Below are positions 37,801 to 50,241 of a stretch of DNA of 64,000 nt, one piece after another. The position numbers and the translations under genes were made by a program. The notes beneath the pieces are model-generated. The model saw only the letters and a program-made list of their open reading frames with translations, was not told the DNA's origin and searched no databases. Source of the DNA: Chamaelirium japonicum (Eukaryota > Streptophyta > Magnoliopsida > Liliales > Melanthiaceae); contig OX393549.1 of assembly GCA_947650365.1 (NCBI GenBank), positions 33,341,126-33,405,125 of the forward strand, in the 5' to 3' direction. Numbering within the stretch: position 1 is the stretch's first letter; the number at the start of each line of letters is the position of its first letter.

Positions 37801-40184
37801 GATAACCTTGAGCATGGGGATTGAGACCATGGCAGCACTGAAGCCATTAGAAGATGTTACTCTTAGTTTTTCTAATAATAAGACTGTAACTCTTAGAGAT
37901 ATTTTTTATGTTTCTTCATTGAGATGAAATCTGATTTATGTTTCTTCTTTGGTTAATGAAGGTTATTCAGTTTATTTTGATTCTTCTGGTGTGTCGTTTA
38001 AACTGAATGAAACTTTTGTAGTAAGATGAATGATTCAGAATAATCTTTATATTTTCTGTCCTAATTTAGAAAGATAAAATATAATGACTTTAGTATTTTA
38101 TATTAATTCATATAAGCGTAAGAACCCTTCGAAAAATTTAACCTAATTGTGGCACATACGATTTATGCATATTGCCTCAGACAGGATACTTAGACTAGTG
38201 AAGGTCAAGCTTTTAGAAACAGATCCTTCGGAGACCCTTCCTACTTGTTAGTAAGAGCCTCTAAGATATTAGCATTAATCCATTCAGATATTTATGGACC
38301 CATGAGTATCAAGGGGATAAGAGACCATGAGTACTTCATTACTTTCACTGATGATTACTTGAGATATGGTTATATTTACCTGATGCATATCGAAAGTCAG
38401 AGTTCTTTGACAAGTTCAAAAAATTCAGAACTAAAGTAAAAAAAGTATACAAGCAAATATATTAAAGCCCTTTAATCTAATCAGGGTGGTAAATACCTAT
38501 CTGACGAGTTCCTTAGATATTTAATGGAGCACGGGATTATATCTCAGTTAATGGCTCCAAGAACCCCACAACAGAATAAAGTTTCCACGAGAATGAATCA
38601 AACCTTGTTAGACATGGTTCATAGCATGATGAGCTATGCTAATTTACAATCAACCTTTGAGGGATACGCCTAACAAACAACATATATTTTGAACCACGTT
38701 TCATCTAAATCAATGACTCAGACCTCTAGAGAACTGCGATCTAGGTGAAAGCCAACACTACAATATTTCAGAATATAAGGATGTCTTGCTCGTATACCGA
38801 AGGATAAAAGGGATAAGATGTAATCAAAGTCCAGAGTATGTCTGTTTGTAGGGTATCCCAAGGAGACCAAAGGTGGACTATTTTATGATCTTGAGGACTA
38901 GAAGGTAATCATTTCTACGAATGCTATCTTCCTAGAGAAATATTATATTATAGACTACAAACCCACTAGTAAGGTGGTTCTGGATGAATTGCTAGGTACT
39001 AGTGGAGAGTGCGTGTTCAAAAATATAGTAGGAGCTAATATTTCAGATATTAATACTCCAAATACTGTAAAACTTTGTCACTCTGTACCACCCTCACCAT
39101 CTCATCGAAGTAGGAGAAACATCAGAGCTTCTGATAGATACTATGAAGAAACCTTGTTGGTTGATCTAGAGGGTCAGGAGGATGATCTATTGAGCTACGA
39201 TGAGGCAGTGTGAGTTTCTGATTGCTCTAACTGGTAAAAGACTATAGAGGCAGAAATGACATCTATGTCCTATAACGTTATTTGGACTCTTGTTAAACCA
39301 TCATCCAATATTAAACATATTGGGTATAAGTGTGTGTATAAAAAGAAGAGGGGATCTTATTGTTCCTTTAAGATTTATAAAGCTAGATTAGTTGCCAAGA
39401 ATTATACCCAGAGATAATGAATCGACTTTGATGAAACCTTCTCACCAGTAGCTATGATTAAGTCTATTTGGATCCTTCTATCCATTATAGTCCATTACAA
39501 TTAGGAGATCTGGCAAATGGATGTCATGACATCATTTCTCAACGGGGATTTAGAAAAGGACATTTATGTAATGCAGTCTCAAGGTTTTGAGTCAGAGGGC
39601 AAGGAGCATCTAGTTTGCAAGTTGCAAAAGTCTATTTATGGACTAAAACAAGTATCTAGAAGTTAGAACATCTGTTTTGATCAGGCAATCCAGTCATATA
39701 TATTTACTCAAAACAAGGATGACCCTTGTTTGTACAAGAGGAGTGACAAAACTACAGATAATATTCTGCTCATAGGGAATGATGTAGGAATATTGTCAAC
39801 GGTAAAGGTCTAGTTGTCAACACAGTTCGATATGAAAGACCTATGTGAAGTAAGTTATATTTTGGGATCAAAGTAACACGAGATCATCAAAACATGATTC
39901 TTTCGCTGTCACAGATCAAATATATAGATAAGGTTATGGCCAGATTTGACGTGCAAAACTCCAAGAAGGGCTTCATGCCATTTAGATATGACTTGAAACT
40001 GTCTAAGGATCAAAGTTCTAAGACACCTGAGGAGAGAACAAAAATACAGAAGGTGCCTTATACTTCGGCAGTTGGTAACCTAATATATGCTATGCATTGT
40101 ACAAGGCCAGATATCTGTTTTGCAGTAGGCATGATGAGTCGGTTTCAGTCAAGTCCGGGTCCAGCTCACTGGATAAAGCAGTCC
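34864..40184 (+). pseudogene. Broken copia gag-pol
   Basis: The remains read in copia order. Gag start at 34864 (MTKLDPLSAILNDHKL, then an in-frame TAG); Gag again at 37,090-37,640 ending in the zinc knuckle CGEKGHWKKDC; integrase pieces at 38,160-38,650 (LIHSDIYGPM, FITFTDDYLRYGYIYL, PQQNKVSTRMNQT); reverse transcriptase at 39,240-40,180 (ARLVAKNYTQR, FDETFSPVA, MDVMTSFLNGDLEKDIYV, KSIYGLKQ, PDICFAVGMMSRFQ). Many stops and frameshifts are present, the YVDD-box region is degraded, and the reading stops after PGPAHW where the right LTR abuts. Gag is split by an insert of about 2 kb (35,076-37,080). Not functional. Confidence 0.85.
35076..37080. other. Unclassified 2-kb insert within copia gag
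   Basis: This segment interrupts Gag between its N-terminal and central parts and has no similarity to copia that I can see. From 36,205 to 36,612 it holds about nine degenerate copies of AGTCGTGCGCACGACT, a perfect 16-bp palindrome at 36597-36612. No ORF is supported and no terminal repeats were found. Confidence 0.4.
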
Positions 40185-41905
40185 TAAACCCTTAGGAACC
40201 ATGACTGGTGGGCTAACCAGTTGTGTAGTGCTTTGGCACACCAATGTCTAAGGTCCAGTTACGTGATCCAAAACATGGTATGTTAGGTTATCCGGCAGAT
40301 GTTGCATTAGCGTGCCACTCCTGCAGGTCATCCACACCCCTAATGGAAGTGCGTTCATTGATCTGACTTGTGTCGTATTAAACCCAGGCCTAGTGGTCAT
40401 CAGTTGGACTATTAATTGGATCCGATTTATTCGATGGGGTAATCGGAGGTACGGCGTGCGTGGTCAACCTGGAAAGAACCAAGTCATATGAGCACTCGAG
40501 ACTGATGGTATTTTTCACCGCTCGAGTTGCATCATGGTACCAATTGGAGGGACAACGGGTTTACCACTACTACGCAAAGAGCATGGGCATGCATGCAAGA
40601 GAACATAGTAAGTTCGGGGGAATTAGAGTGCAACCAGCATCGCACTCTGGGTGGCTACGCAGGTTAACTCAGACTCAGAGGATCGATGGTACACTCGAGT
40701 AGTGTGTTAATCGAGTCCAAGTCGAAAGTCATGAACCCTGGTCCCTAAAGGTTCCATCTTATCCACATTATGTATGATCCTTGAATCATCTTCTCGTTTC
40801 ACGGAACGCAGTTAGAGGAAGTAATCAGTCCAATCCTAATACGCTCCGTATGTGATCTCTATGATGCAAATCCGGAGTAGTGTAGAGACACAAATGGTCA
40901 TCCCCTCATCTTAGTGGATTCGTTACATGTGTGTGATACACCAGTTCGTGTTTGCAAGTTGACTAGTTGACTTTACTAGGGGCACCCTAGGTGTTCACTA
41001 AGGACACCCCGGTGATAGTGAAATCACTAGTCATAGCCCACATAGGTACATCATGCAGGTTCCCAATTGAGAGGGGCAACCAGCTAGAGGTATGGGGGTA
41101 TTTTGGGAAACCAAAATACCACCATACGCTAGGTTGGCCGCCCCTAGCAAGTGGGAGACACACATGGCTGGCCCCTCCCCTAGCTTCTAGGAGTTTGTTA
41201 TCAAATTTGTAGGGGAGGGGGGCTTTATTTTAGGGGTTTGACTTTAAGGAGCCGGTCACACAAGCATGTGTATGGCCGGCCCATGCACTTACGCAGGAGG
41301 GAGACAATTAGGGGGGCCGGCCCTAGCTTATTGCATTTACAAGACTGGGGGGGACCCGGCCTCTATAAAGGAGTAAGGGGAGAGGGGGGGACCAGCCTCT
41401 AGTGCTTGCCCGAGCTCCCTCTCTTCTTTGCTCTCTTGTCTCTCGTCTCCTTTGATTGCGTGCGATTTCAAACTTCATCGAGACTTCCTCGTGTGGTGAT
41501 TCGAAGGCGGAGAAGGGTCATTCCTCGGAGGCACTCAGATATCCGAAAACGATGTAACATGGATCTTGTGAGATCGAGTGAACGAAGAAGGCTTCATCCT
41601 CTTGCATACTATTGATCTTCTTCACGGACATTATTCCATCTTCATTGACTAAGAAGATAATTCTCTGTGGTTAAAAAATCCGCACGAAGGTATGCAACAC
41701 TCTAACACGTAAATCTAGCGTAGACTCGAATTGCATGCGTGCTAGATATTCGTATCGCTAGATTGACCTTAGGGTGTTCGATTCACGTGCACACACATGT
41801 AACTTAATTTCAATGAAATTTTTATTGTGTAACGTGCACCACGCAAGGTCTTTTGACCGGTAAATTTCTTTCGCTGCAGGCCTCAACTACTGGATGTTTC
41901 CAACA
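40185..41905 (+). repeat. 3' LTR of the copia element (5' truncated)
   Basis: Begins at CTAAACCC directly after a reverse transcriptase fragment and ends CTGGATGTTTCCAACA. A deletion has removed the end of pol and roughly the first 280 bp of this LTR. Confidence 0.7.
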
Positions 41906-42403
41906 CCTAAATGGTTCGGGATGGTTCGGATATTTTGACTAAACGGGTTTGTTCAGTTCTAAGTTTTATGGACCCGACTAAACATGGGTTGGTTCTGGGT
42001 TGGGGCTTGGGTAGACCCGACCCAACCCGAGAACCGAACTTATATATATATTAGTCCACATATATATATCATGTGGTGGACTTTTGGGCTACATCACACT
42101 AACACCCTAGTCAACATTAGTTGTTTGCTAATGTTGAACCAACTACCAAGGGAACTCATTGGGTGCCTAAAGCCTAAAGCCCAACATGGACCTCCGGCTT
42201 GCTAGTAAATAGCCAATAGCCATTGTTTTTTTAAACCAACTACCAACCAGAGAACCGACCCGAGTCAACCCAGCCTTAGTGTGGGTTGGGTTGGTTCGAG
42301 TTTATCCAAAGTCGGGTTGGTTCGGATTTCAATATGGTAGGACCAAACTAGTTCCGTTCAGTTCTGGGTTGGTTCAAACCCGAGGTGCAACCCTAGTTAT
42401 TTT

Positions 42404-43046
42404 CATCCTCCCTACTCCTCCCAATGCAATTATTTCTCAATTATGGCATATTATTTCTCAATAATGGATCTCTATACTTAGTGCACATTGATCAACATCC
42501 AAAGAGATGATAATTGGACACAATGCGATGAGAGCTACGAGCCCCCCTTCCCCTCACCATGTGCTCCCCCCACCCCCACCCACTGGGGCATACAAACAAA
42601 CACCGTCAAGGCCTCTTCGATCCACTAGGAAAGGACCGTAAGGCCGGAAGGAGAGAAGGAAAGCCCACGGCCGATCCGAAACGTCCCAACTGTTTGACTC
42701 GTTTTCGCGCATCACCAGATTATCTGGAAATACTCACGGTCCGGTACCTGTACCATACACCTTCCTCCCATGCCCCCTCACGTGACATTTAGCGGCAAAA
42801 TTATCAGGACCCCACACTGCCAAGGTCAGCCCACAGCTTCCTGATCAGACACCTTTCGGCCACGTGGCAATCACGGCTTTACCAAATTGGCGGTGCACGT
42901 GGAGAGCACTCAATCATCCGACACAGCGGGGTCTGCTGTTATGCCGCACACTCCAAGGACCGTGCACCTTATGATCCCTCTCCCTCTCTAAAACCCGTCA
43001 ACTCCTTGTTTCTCTCTCTACACTCTCTCTCTCTCTCTCTCTCCTC
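42404..43046 (+). promoter_or_regulatory. Presumed promoter and 5'UTR of murE
   Basis: Single-copy-looking sequence between the hAT-like element and the murE start. It is C-rich, with CACGTGGCAATCA and CACGTGGAGAG (G-box-like CACGTG at 42,861 and 42,896, a core bound by bZIP and bHLH/PIF factors). A (CT)n run (43,013-43,042) lies just before the ATG. No obvious TATA box. The regulatory role is inferred. Confidence 0.4.
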
Positions 43047-44886
43047 ATGTCACTCCCCATACACTGCCTTGCTCCCTTCCCCTTCACCCACTCCTCTCCC
43101 TCACCCCGCCTCCTCCTCCGCCCCCTCCCCTTCTCCAAACCCGCGGTATCTCTCCGCCGCGCCCTCCGCCCCCCCTTGGCCATCGGCCCCGGCGGGATGT
43201 TCCACCCGGACCCCTCCGATGGCGACCCGCCGGAGGCCCCCGAGGACTCCTCCCACGGCGTCCCCCGCATGGAGCAGTTCGAGCGCCAGGTGGCCCTTGC
43301 CCGCCGCCTCCAGGAGGAGCAATTCAAGAAGGACCAGCCCCTCTTCATCTCCGCCCTCGCCCTCGAGAAGGACCCCCCAGCCGTCCCCTCCGAGAACTCC
43401 TCCGCCGGCGACGACCCCTTCGGCGACATAGACCGCGCCATCTCCCTCAAGCGCCAGGAGTTCGTCAAGCAGGGCCTCCTGCCGCCCAACCCGCCGGAGC
43501 TCCCTCCCGAGGTCCTCGACGAGCTCACCCCTGAGGAGGTCGTCGACCTCGACGAGATCCGCCAGCTCCAGGGACTCACTGTCCTCTCCAAGGATGACGA
43601 AGCTTACAAAGAGAATCCCATCAAATTGCCCGAAGAAGATGCAATTAGCCCCGACTCCGGATCGAGCGGGCAATCTTTCGACCTCGATCTCGATAGCTTG
43701 AGGAAGACTGGCGATCGCATTCTGGAGCCCAAGTTCCAGATGACCCTCGCCGAGCTGCTCGATGAGAGCAAGGTCGTGCCAGTGTCAGTATTCGGCGATT
43801 TGGAGGTCTCAATTACCGGAATACAACACGACTCGAGGGAGGTCAGTGCTGGCGACCTCTTTGTCTGCTGCTTAGGGTCCAAGACCGACGGCCACATGTA
43901 TCTCACCGAGGCCGACAAGCGAGGAGCAATCGCAGTGGTGGCTGATAAGGAGATCAATATCGACGAGACATTGGGATGCAAGGCTCTCATCATCGTGGAG
44001 GACACCAATTCGGTGCTCCCCGTGCTCGCCGCGTCCTTCTATAGGAACCCATCAAGGAGCTTGTCCGTGATTGGGATCACGGGGACGAATGGGAAGACCA
44101 CGACGACCCACTTGGTGAAGGCTATATACGAGGCAATGGGATTAAGGACCGGGATGTTGGGCACCCTCGGGTACTACATTCATGGGGACAACAAGTTGGA
44201 AGCTCCCAACACGACCCCGGATGCTGTGACAGTCCAGAAGCTGATGGCGAAGATGGTGCACAATGGGACTGAGGCAGTCGTGATGGAAGCTTCCTCTCAT
44301 GGGTTGACGCTAGGGAGATGCGATGAGATCGATTTCGACATCGCCGTCTTCACAAACCTCACAAGAGACCACCTTGATTTCCATGGGACCGAGGAGGAGT
44401 ACAGAAAGAGCAAGGGTAAGCTTTTTGCAAGGATGGTCGATCCAGAGAGGCACCGAAAGGTTGTGAATGCTGATGACCCAAATGCTTCGTACTTTATTGC
44501 GCAAGGAAATCCAGATGTTCCAGTTGTGACATATGCAATGGAGAATAAGAATGCTGATGTGCACCCATTAAAATTCGAGTTGTCGCTGTTTGAGACACAG
44601 GTTTTGGTCCAGACTCCTCAGGGGATTCTGGAGATCTCATCTGGGTTGCTCGGGAGGCACAATATATATAACATCCTTGCAGCTGTTGCTGTTGGGATTG
44701 CAGTGGGTGCACCATTGGAGGACATTGTGAGGGGGATTGAGGAGGTGGATGGAGTTCCTGGGAGGTGCGAGTTAATAGACGAGGAGCAAGCGTTTGCTGT
44801 GATTGTGGACTATGCACATACACCGGATGCTTTATCTAAACTTCTGGATACTGCAAGAGAATTGGGCCCAAAGAGAATTATAACTG
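43047..44886 (+). CDS. MURE: murE exon 1
   Basis: 1,840 nt covering the transit peptide, the acidic plant region, the N-terminal Mur domain and most of the ATPase domain. It ends with one base of the valine codon before gtatga. GC content is very high in the first 500 bases and falls along the exon. Confidence 0.93.
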
Positions 44887-46834
44887 GTATGATATTCTAG
44901 AATTTATCTAATTTGATTTAATTTTTCTCCCATGATATGAGCTGTAGTGGAGCTAAATTAATTTCTTGATGAACATGCGATATACTGACCGACTATTGCT
45001 GAACTCTTTTTTCTTGATTCTATGGTTTTCTAGTTCCCTTTTTTTGGCCAAGAAAATTACTTCACCAACACGAATTTCTCCTCTTGGTCTTTGGGGATAC
45101 AACCATCGGAATCTACATAAAAAGATAAACATAGTGGAAAGTATATTGAGAATACTCGGATCAAGACATGGGGGCTAACGACTCATACTTCTAAAATTTT
45201 AAGCTTCTCGAATTTCCATAATGTGCTTAGTTATCACGTATGCAGTCAAAAGTTCAGGCGTAACCCATGCGCCAGGGATGCTCCTTTGGCTAGGTGCAAG
45301 CCTGTTCTTTTGACTGTATTTTTCTAGGTTTTTAGGGGGCCTAGAGGCCCCCTACACCCTCTGTCTCCCCACATAAAAATCAATCTATATACGAGATATG
45401 TATTGAAAACAACAAAAAAAACATGGTATAAAAACTGATAAATTTTACAAATTCCTCAAAAGACATACGCATAACATCAATTGAAATCTCCAATCAAAAA
45501 CTGATAAAGAGTCAAAGGTTGTAATATCTTGGTTAGAAACTTAAATAATAAGTTTACAAAAACAAGAAATTATATGTTAGGAACTTAAAATAATAAGTCT
45601 AGCATTATTGTGGATGAATAGCATTTTGAGATTTGCACTTACATTGTCAAAAGTAATCCAACTGCGTTTAGGGAAGAACCCATATTGGAGAAGATTTGAA
45701 TAAATCTATGTTTGGGGATGAACATAGATTTTCACAAAATATAGGATTTTGGAGGGTCTTTTGGGTAAGAAAACAAATTATAATGTTTACGGGGGGCTCT
45801 TAGAGTTTTAGGGAATGAGTGGAGAGGCAAAAAAAGTCAAAAAATGCAAGAAAATAATAAAGAAATATGGGCTTTAAAGTGGGCGTCCTAGGCGCGCCTA
45901 GCCTGGGTGTAGCTAGACGCATTTGCGCCTCAAGAGCCTGGCGCTACCTAGGCAAGGCACTAGGCTTAAGCCTTAAGGAGTCTAATGAGCCTAGGCACGC
46001 CTCTAACTGCTTAGGTTATCAAATGAAATTTATCGTGTATTTAGATTTCTCCCAACTTGCATCTTTTCTATGCCAAATATTCCTAAGATTGCTCAAGTAA
46101 ATACGATCAAAATCCTATAATGGCTGTAAATAGTCATTGTAAAATGTATATTTGTAATTGGTGGACATGTATTTGTTTGTACGTTGATAGTTTACATGTC
46201 ATTTACGGCAATGTTTGGAGCACCATATTGTATCATGTGTAATGCACAGTATCTACCATCGACACTAGATGGCACTGTATGATACCACACATAAAAAAGT
46301 ACCACTCAGATGCTTTAAATTGTTTAGGTGTAGGGAATCAGTTGGATGGTTTTGATGCATTGTACATTTGTACTAGGTATACTGGTATCTCCAATTCTCA
46401 AAATCATCCAAAGCCAATTAATTTTATGAACAATCTTATTCAATTGTTTCTGAGCATGATTCAGACCCGATTCTAGACCGAGTCGACCCATCACGAATTA
46501 GAACAAAGTGGAAACAATACTTAGAACTTCTTTAATTTTGGATCTACGTTGTGTCGGTTCTAGCCTCTTCAAAGTCTGATAGAAACCGAGTGTGACTGAA
46601 CTATTTTAGAAAATGACCAGATTGATTTCGAGCCTGAAAATCAGATCTAAACAGCTCCAAAATTCCAAAGTCAGTCTTTTTTTTTTTATCAGAAACTGTA
46701 TAAATATCTAAAAATACAGAAAATAGCTCATTTTCTTGGATAATCCTTGAGGAGCACGTAGATGTAGGGATTGTAAATTGAATGTGTACACCTACAAGCC
46801 AATTGAGTATTAATATGTACATGCACCCCCCCCC

Positions 46835-46885
<51 letters not shown>

Positions 46886-49396
46886 ACACCACCCCAACAC
46901 CCACGCATAATCAACCACCACCGGAATAGGTGCATTAATACAAAGAAGATATGGATGGGTAAGCTGATCAAACTCAAAATATCAAAAGTTAACCCATTAA
47001 AGAAATGGAAAATTGATGGTTCCTTTTTTGACATTAAGTTTTCATGTGACATCAGAAACACAAAAAGTGAAAATACGAACTTGAACAATCCTTGAAAAGA
47101 GAATTTAGCTAAACTTAGATTTTTGTGGTAATATAGATTTATTGTAATTTGTAACTATTATAACTCGCTTAGAATAAAGCTACTTATAATTAAAACCTAG
47201 GAAGCACCAATACGGATGCGGGGATACAAATACAGGGATACGGATATGGTGATACGTTGATTTTTAAAAAGCTAGGATATACGGTACGGCAAGGATACGT
47301 TTATAATTATATATAATTAAATTTTTTTTTTTGTGCTAGAATATGAATAGTTTGAAAATTAAATATGACCATGTTCATAATTCATTATATTATTTATATC
47401 CAATACAATAAAAAATACAGAGCTAATGTCACATTCATCCATTACAAAAAAGTAACACTAACAACATTACACAAGTGTCACATTCATCGTCCATTACAAA
47501 ACACTAGCAAAAATACTAACATTCATCATCCACTACAACATACAAATATTGTGTGACTATTGTCACATGCATCATTCAAAAAACAAAACATATAAATGAT
47601 ATCATTAAGCAAATGGTTATGTATGAAATTTAGATCCATTTTCGAAGTTTCGGTCGGGGTCGGGTTGGGTTTTCGGATTTTGGACTACATAGCCATCCAT
47701 TCGTATCCCGGCGTATCAATCCCGTATCCCCGGCGTATTGATCCCGTATGCCTAGCGTATCGGTCCCGTATCCCCGGTGTATTAGATCTTTTTTTTTTTT
47801 AATCCTGATACTTCCTAGCCTTATCCGATACGTATCCCCGTCGTATCAAGCCGTATCCGATACAGGTACGGCACCTGTTTCGAAGTATCGGTGTATCCCC
47901 TGAGTAAAACCAATATAACATGTTAAATTTATAACCTCATCTTTTTCTGGTGCATTATATTCAGTCATTGGATGTGGCGGTGAAAGAGATAGAGGCAAAA
48001 GACCACTTATGGCGAAACTTGCTACCGACAAAAGTGATATGGTTATTTTGACATCTGACAATCCAAGGAATGAAGATCCATGTATGTATACTAGACCACG
48101 GTTTTTTTATTCCACTCTGCCTATATTTTACTAAATGATTGGATTAAGTGAAATCTGCTGAATTTTAACTTCTGTACCATGTTAACTGGAAGAATTAACT
48201 TTTGTATTTCCAATTCACTGACCAGTGGATATCTTGGACGACATGTTGGCGGGTGTTGGATTAACTATGCAAGATTATCTAAAATTTGGTGAAAATGATT
48301 ACTACCCACCTCTTCCAAATGGGCATAGGGTTTTTTTACATGACATTAGGAGAGTCGCTGTGCGGGCTGCTGTCGCTATGGGTGAGGAAGGTGATATAGT
48401 TGTAAGTTTGTTACCATGCCCATCCTTTTTAATTTGCAGATAATGAACCAATACAGGTGCATCAAGTTTTATATACATATCTAAATGATCCACTTTTTCA
48501 TTTATTTGGAAGCATTTTCATGGTACAAGAACTTTCATCTGAACAAATATCTTGCTTAACTGTTAGCACTATAGGGTAAAATTTTTCACGCATTTTATCT
48601 GTATTACATAATGAGGAGATTGATCAGTAGATAACTAATGTAAACCTTGTCGTGTAATTTTGGGATCAAATGATTGTGTACTAGTAATGCACATCCATTT
48701 GTACCTTATTAAATATTACAATATGCCTTATATTATAAAAGTAGCTTTCGGTTTATTTTTCAACTGTGTAAACGTAAATGTGGGGTTATTTGGTTTGTGA
48801 TGCTTTAATACGTATATTAGTCTTTGTTATTCTCTTCCTAGAGGAATACTCGTTTAAGATATTGTTTATGAGTGCCTTCATGTATCTAGACCTTTACTGC
48901 TTCAAATTCCTGTACGTGGAAGCATTTGATACTGTGTTGAAGCATGTATTTCTATGGTTTGGACCCATAACTGGCTCAAATTATGTGATACATGTATACA
49001 GGGGTGTAATAGTCATTTACCACCCCTCCCACCCCCCACTCCCCGAAGACAGTTGGATAATAATGCAACATGCATATTCAATATTGTTAAGTACTAAACT
49101 TCTTGTCTCTGTATCACGTATCATGTTGACTTTTTCCTTCTTTTCATGTATTTATGCTAGGATCCCACAATTCCACAACCTTGTATCACCCTTAGTTTTA
49201 TTATGTAAGGAAATCCATTTATTTCTGCTAGTTGTATTATTTATAAAAATTTTGGCAGCCATATTATACGCTTAGTTTTACCGTGGATTAAGGGAAGTAG
49301 ATACTGACTTCTGCCAATACTATGTCATTAGTGTTTTGCTTCTATTATATTCCGTTTCCTTAAAAGCGATCATTTGTGACAATATGGTATTCAGGT

Positions 49397-49484
<88 letters not shown>

Positions 49485-50241
49485 TTTATCACATGTAACC
49501 CTTTTATTTACTTATGTAGTGATATTTTTTCAATCTTCTTCCTTCTAATTCAAAAATTCTCTACAATCCTTGATGCCCTAGATACTGGTTCCACTTGTGC
49601 AAACTCCGAGCCATTTTTTATTCCCCTTGCATTTTTCATTATCTGACCTGCCTACCATATACACCTTCAGGTTGTTGCAGGCAAAGGCCATGAAACATAT
49701 CAAATTGAAGGTGATAAGAAAGAATTCTTTGATGATAGAGAAGAGTGCAGAGAAGCATTGCATTATGTTGATGAGCTCCATCAAGCAGGGATTGACACAA
49801 GTGAATTCCCATGGCGGTAAGAAAACTATCTTTACATGAAGTCTCATCGACTCCTGCACAGAGTTATTTCCCCCTCCCATAGAATCCTTAAGTATTACCC
49901 CTGTCTATCATCTGGGGGGGAGCTTATGTTATATCATCATCATTATCCAAGTCATCCCATCAAGATGGTGCCAACTATAAGGAAGATTGACACGAATTTT
50001 CCGACCGACTGCCAACTTGACATCAACCCTCTAAGATTGGTGCCGAAAACCTGGCCGAGACAAATTGACAGTCGACATCAACCCTATAAGAGTTCACTTA
50101 ATTTTCCTTCTTTTTTAATGAACATTATTTGAAATAACTATGTACTAAAAAGTTAAAGAGAGACTTATGTAATTGAATATGCAGAAAAATGCTCCTTTCT
50201 TATTTCACTGTACCTGCCACAGGTTACCAGAGAGCCATTGA
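43047..50241 (+). CDS. MURE: Chloroplast MurE homologue (Mur ligase family; PAP11)
   Basis: Five coding exons: 43047-44886, 47965-48081, 48226-48401, 49671-49816 and 50223-50241, giving 765 residues. Residues 1 to about 45 are rich in Ser, Pro and Arg, as in plastid transit peptides. A plant-specific acidic region follows ([20 protein letters not shown]). The Mur ligase part has the N-terminal domain (about 240-335), the ATP-binding [14 protein letters not shown] at 343-356, SSHGL at 416-420, [13 protein letters not shown]456 as the likely carbamylated lysine, and the C-terminal domain with DNPR at 645-648. In bacteria MurE adds diaminopimelate to UDP-MurNAc-dipeptide and DNPR marks that specificity. 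In seed plants the protein is PAP11, a subunit associated with the plastid-encoded RNA polymerase and needed for chloroplast development. All junctions are GT-AG and in frame. Confidence 0.95.
44887..47964 (+). other. murE intron 1
   Basis: 3.1 kb. It contains GGCGCGCCTAGCC-type words at 45,250-45,310 and 45,866-46,000 that may be ends of a decayed TIR element. A compound microsatellite of poly-C and (CA)n lies at 46,827-46,880. A stretch at 47,203-47,885 begins GGAAGCACCAATACGGAT and is rich in repeated GTATCCCCGGCGTAT units (47,700-47,785). No ORF is supported. Confidence 0.5.
47965..48081 (+). CDS. MURE: murE exon 2
   Basis: 117 nt between ttcag and gtatgt. It encodes [15 protein letters not shown] and [10 protein letters not shown], i.e. 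the diaminopimelate-type DNPR motif. Phase 1 at both ends. Confidence 0.92.
48226..48401 (+). CDS. MURE: murE exon 3
   Basis: 176 nt between accag and gtaagt, encoding [18 protein letters not shown] to [12 protein letters not shown]. The intron before it is 144 bp. Confidence 0.92.
49396..49481. repeat. (GA)n microsatellite in murE intron 3
   Basis: About 43 GA units in an otherwise AT-rich intron (48,402-49,670). Confidence 0.97.
49671..49816 (+). CDS. MURE: murE exon 4
   Basis: 146 nt between ttcag and gtaaga, encoding [20 protein letters not shown] and ending SEFPW plus two bases of an arginine codon. GKGHE is the conserved C-terminal Mur motif. Confidence 0.93.
50223..50241 (+). CDS. 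MURE: murE exon 5, 19-nt terminal coding exon
   Basis: The acceptor cacag at 50218-50222 is followed by G TTA CCA GAG AGC CAT TGA, completing Arg and adding LPESH and the stop. This matches the usual plant MurE C-terminus (WRLPESH). Without it the frame would run into intron 4. Confidence 0.88.

Larger units (their letters stand above)
32824..41905 (+). mobile_element. Decayed copia LTR retrotransposon, 9.1 kb
   Basis: Long direct repeats (33103-34735 and 40185-41797, plus unmatched ends) flank a broken gag-pol in copia order (Gag, integrase, reverse transcriptase). CCTAA is found at 32819-32823 and 41906-41910, a possible 5-bp target duplication, with the right LTR ending CCAACA. The left LTR starts TATAG rather than TG, so the exact boundary is tentative. 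The 3' part of reverse transcriptase, RNase H and the start of the right LTR are deleted. Confidence 0.75.
32676..42395. mobile_element. hAT-like element split by a copia retrotransposon
   Basis: Left end TAGTGGTGCAACTTGGGTCG at 32676 and right end CGAGGTGCAACCCTA at 42395 are inverted, with CCCAACCCG words near both ends. The flanks are GTTGTTTT (32668-32675) and GTTATTTT (42396-42403), an 8-bp target duplication with one mismatch. Removing the copia element leaves about 0.64 kb, a normal MITE size. The (TA) and GTGGTGGAC part at 42,040-42,090 belongs to it. Confidence 0.75.

Noticed and set aside
34864-40187. Autonomous copia element
   Set aside because: Multiple stops and frameshifts, a 2-kb insert in gag, and loss of the end of reverse transcriptase and RNase H.
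42998-43673. Long minus-strand ORFs opposite murE exon 1
   Set aside because: Shadows caused by high GC content; the + strand frame encodes the conserved Mur ligase.
46805-46885. Poly-C/(CA)n tract as a telomere-like or regulatory repeat
   Set aside because: It is not a telomere unit; a simple compound microsatellite explains it, and homopolymer length there may be an assembly effect.
48778-49275. 165-codon hydrophobic ORF in murE intron 3
   Set aside because: AT-rich intron sequence with chance hydrophobic translation, no family resemblance, and it lies between two firmly supported exons.
49336-49548. ORF with a long Glu-Arg repeat
   Set aside because: Translation of the (GA)n microsatellite in a murE intron.
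43047-50241. murE as a recent bacterial transfer
   Set aside because: It has plant-type introns, a transit peptide and the plant-specific acidic N-terminal region. It is the ancient nuclear copy found across plants.
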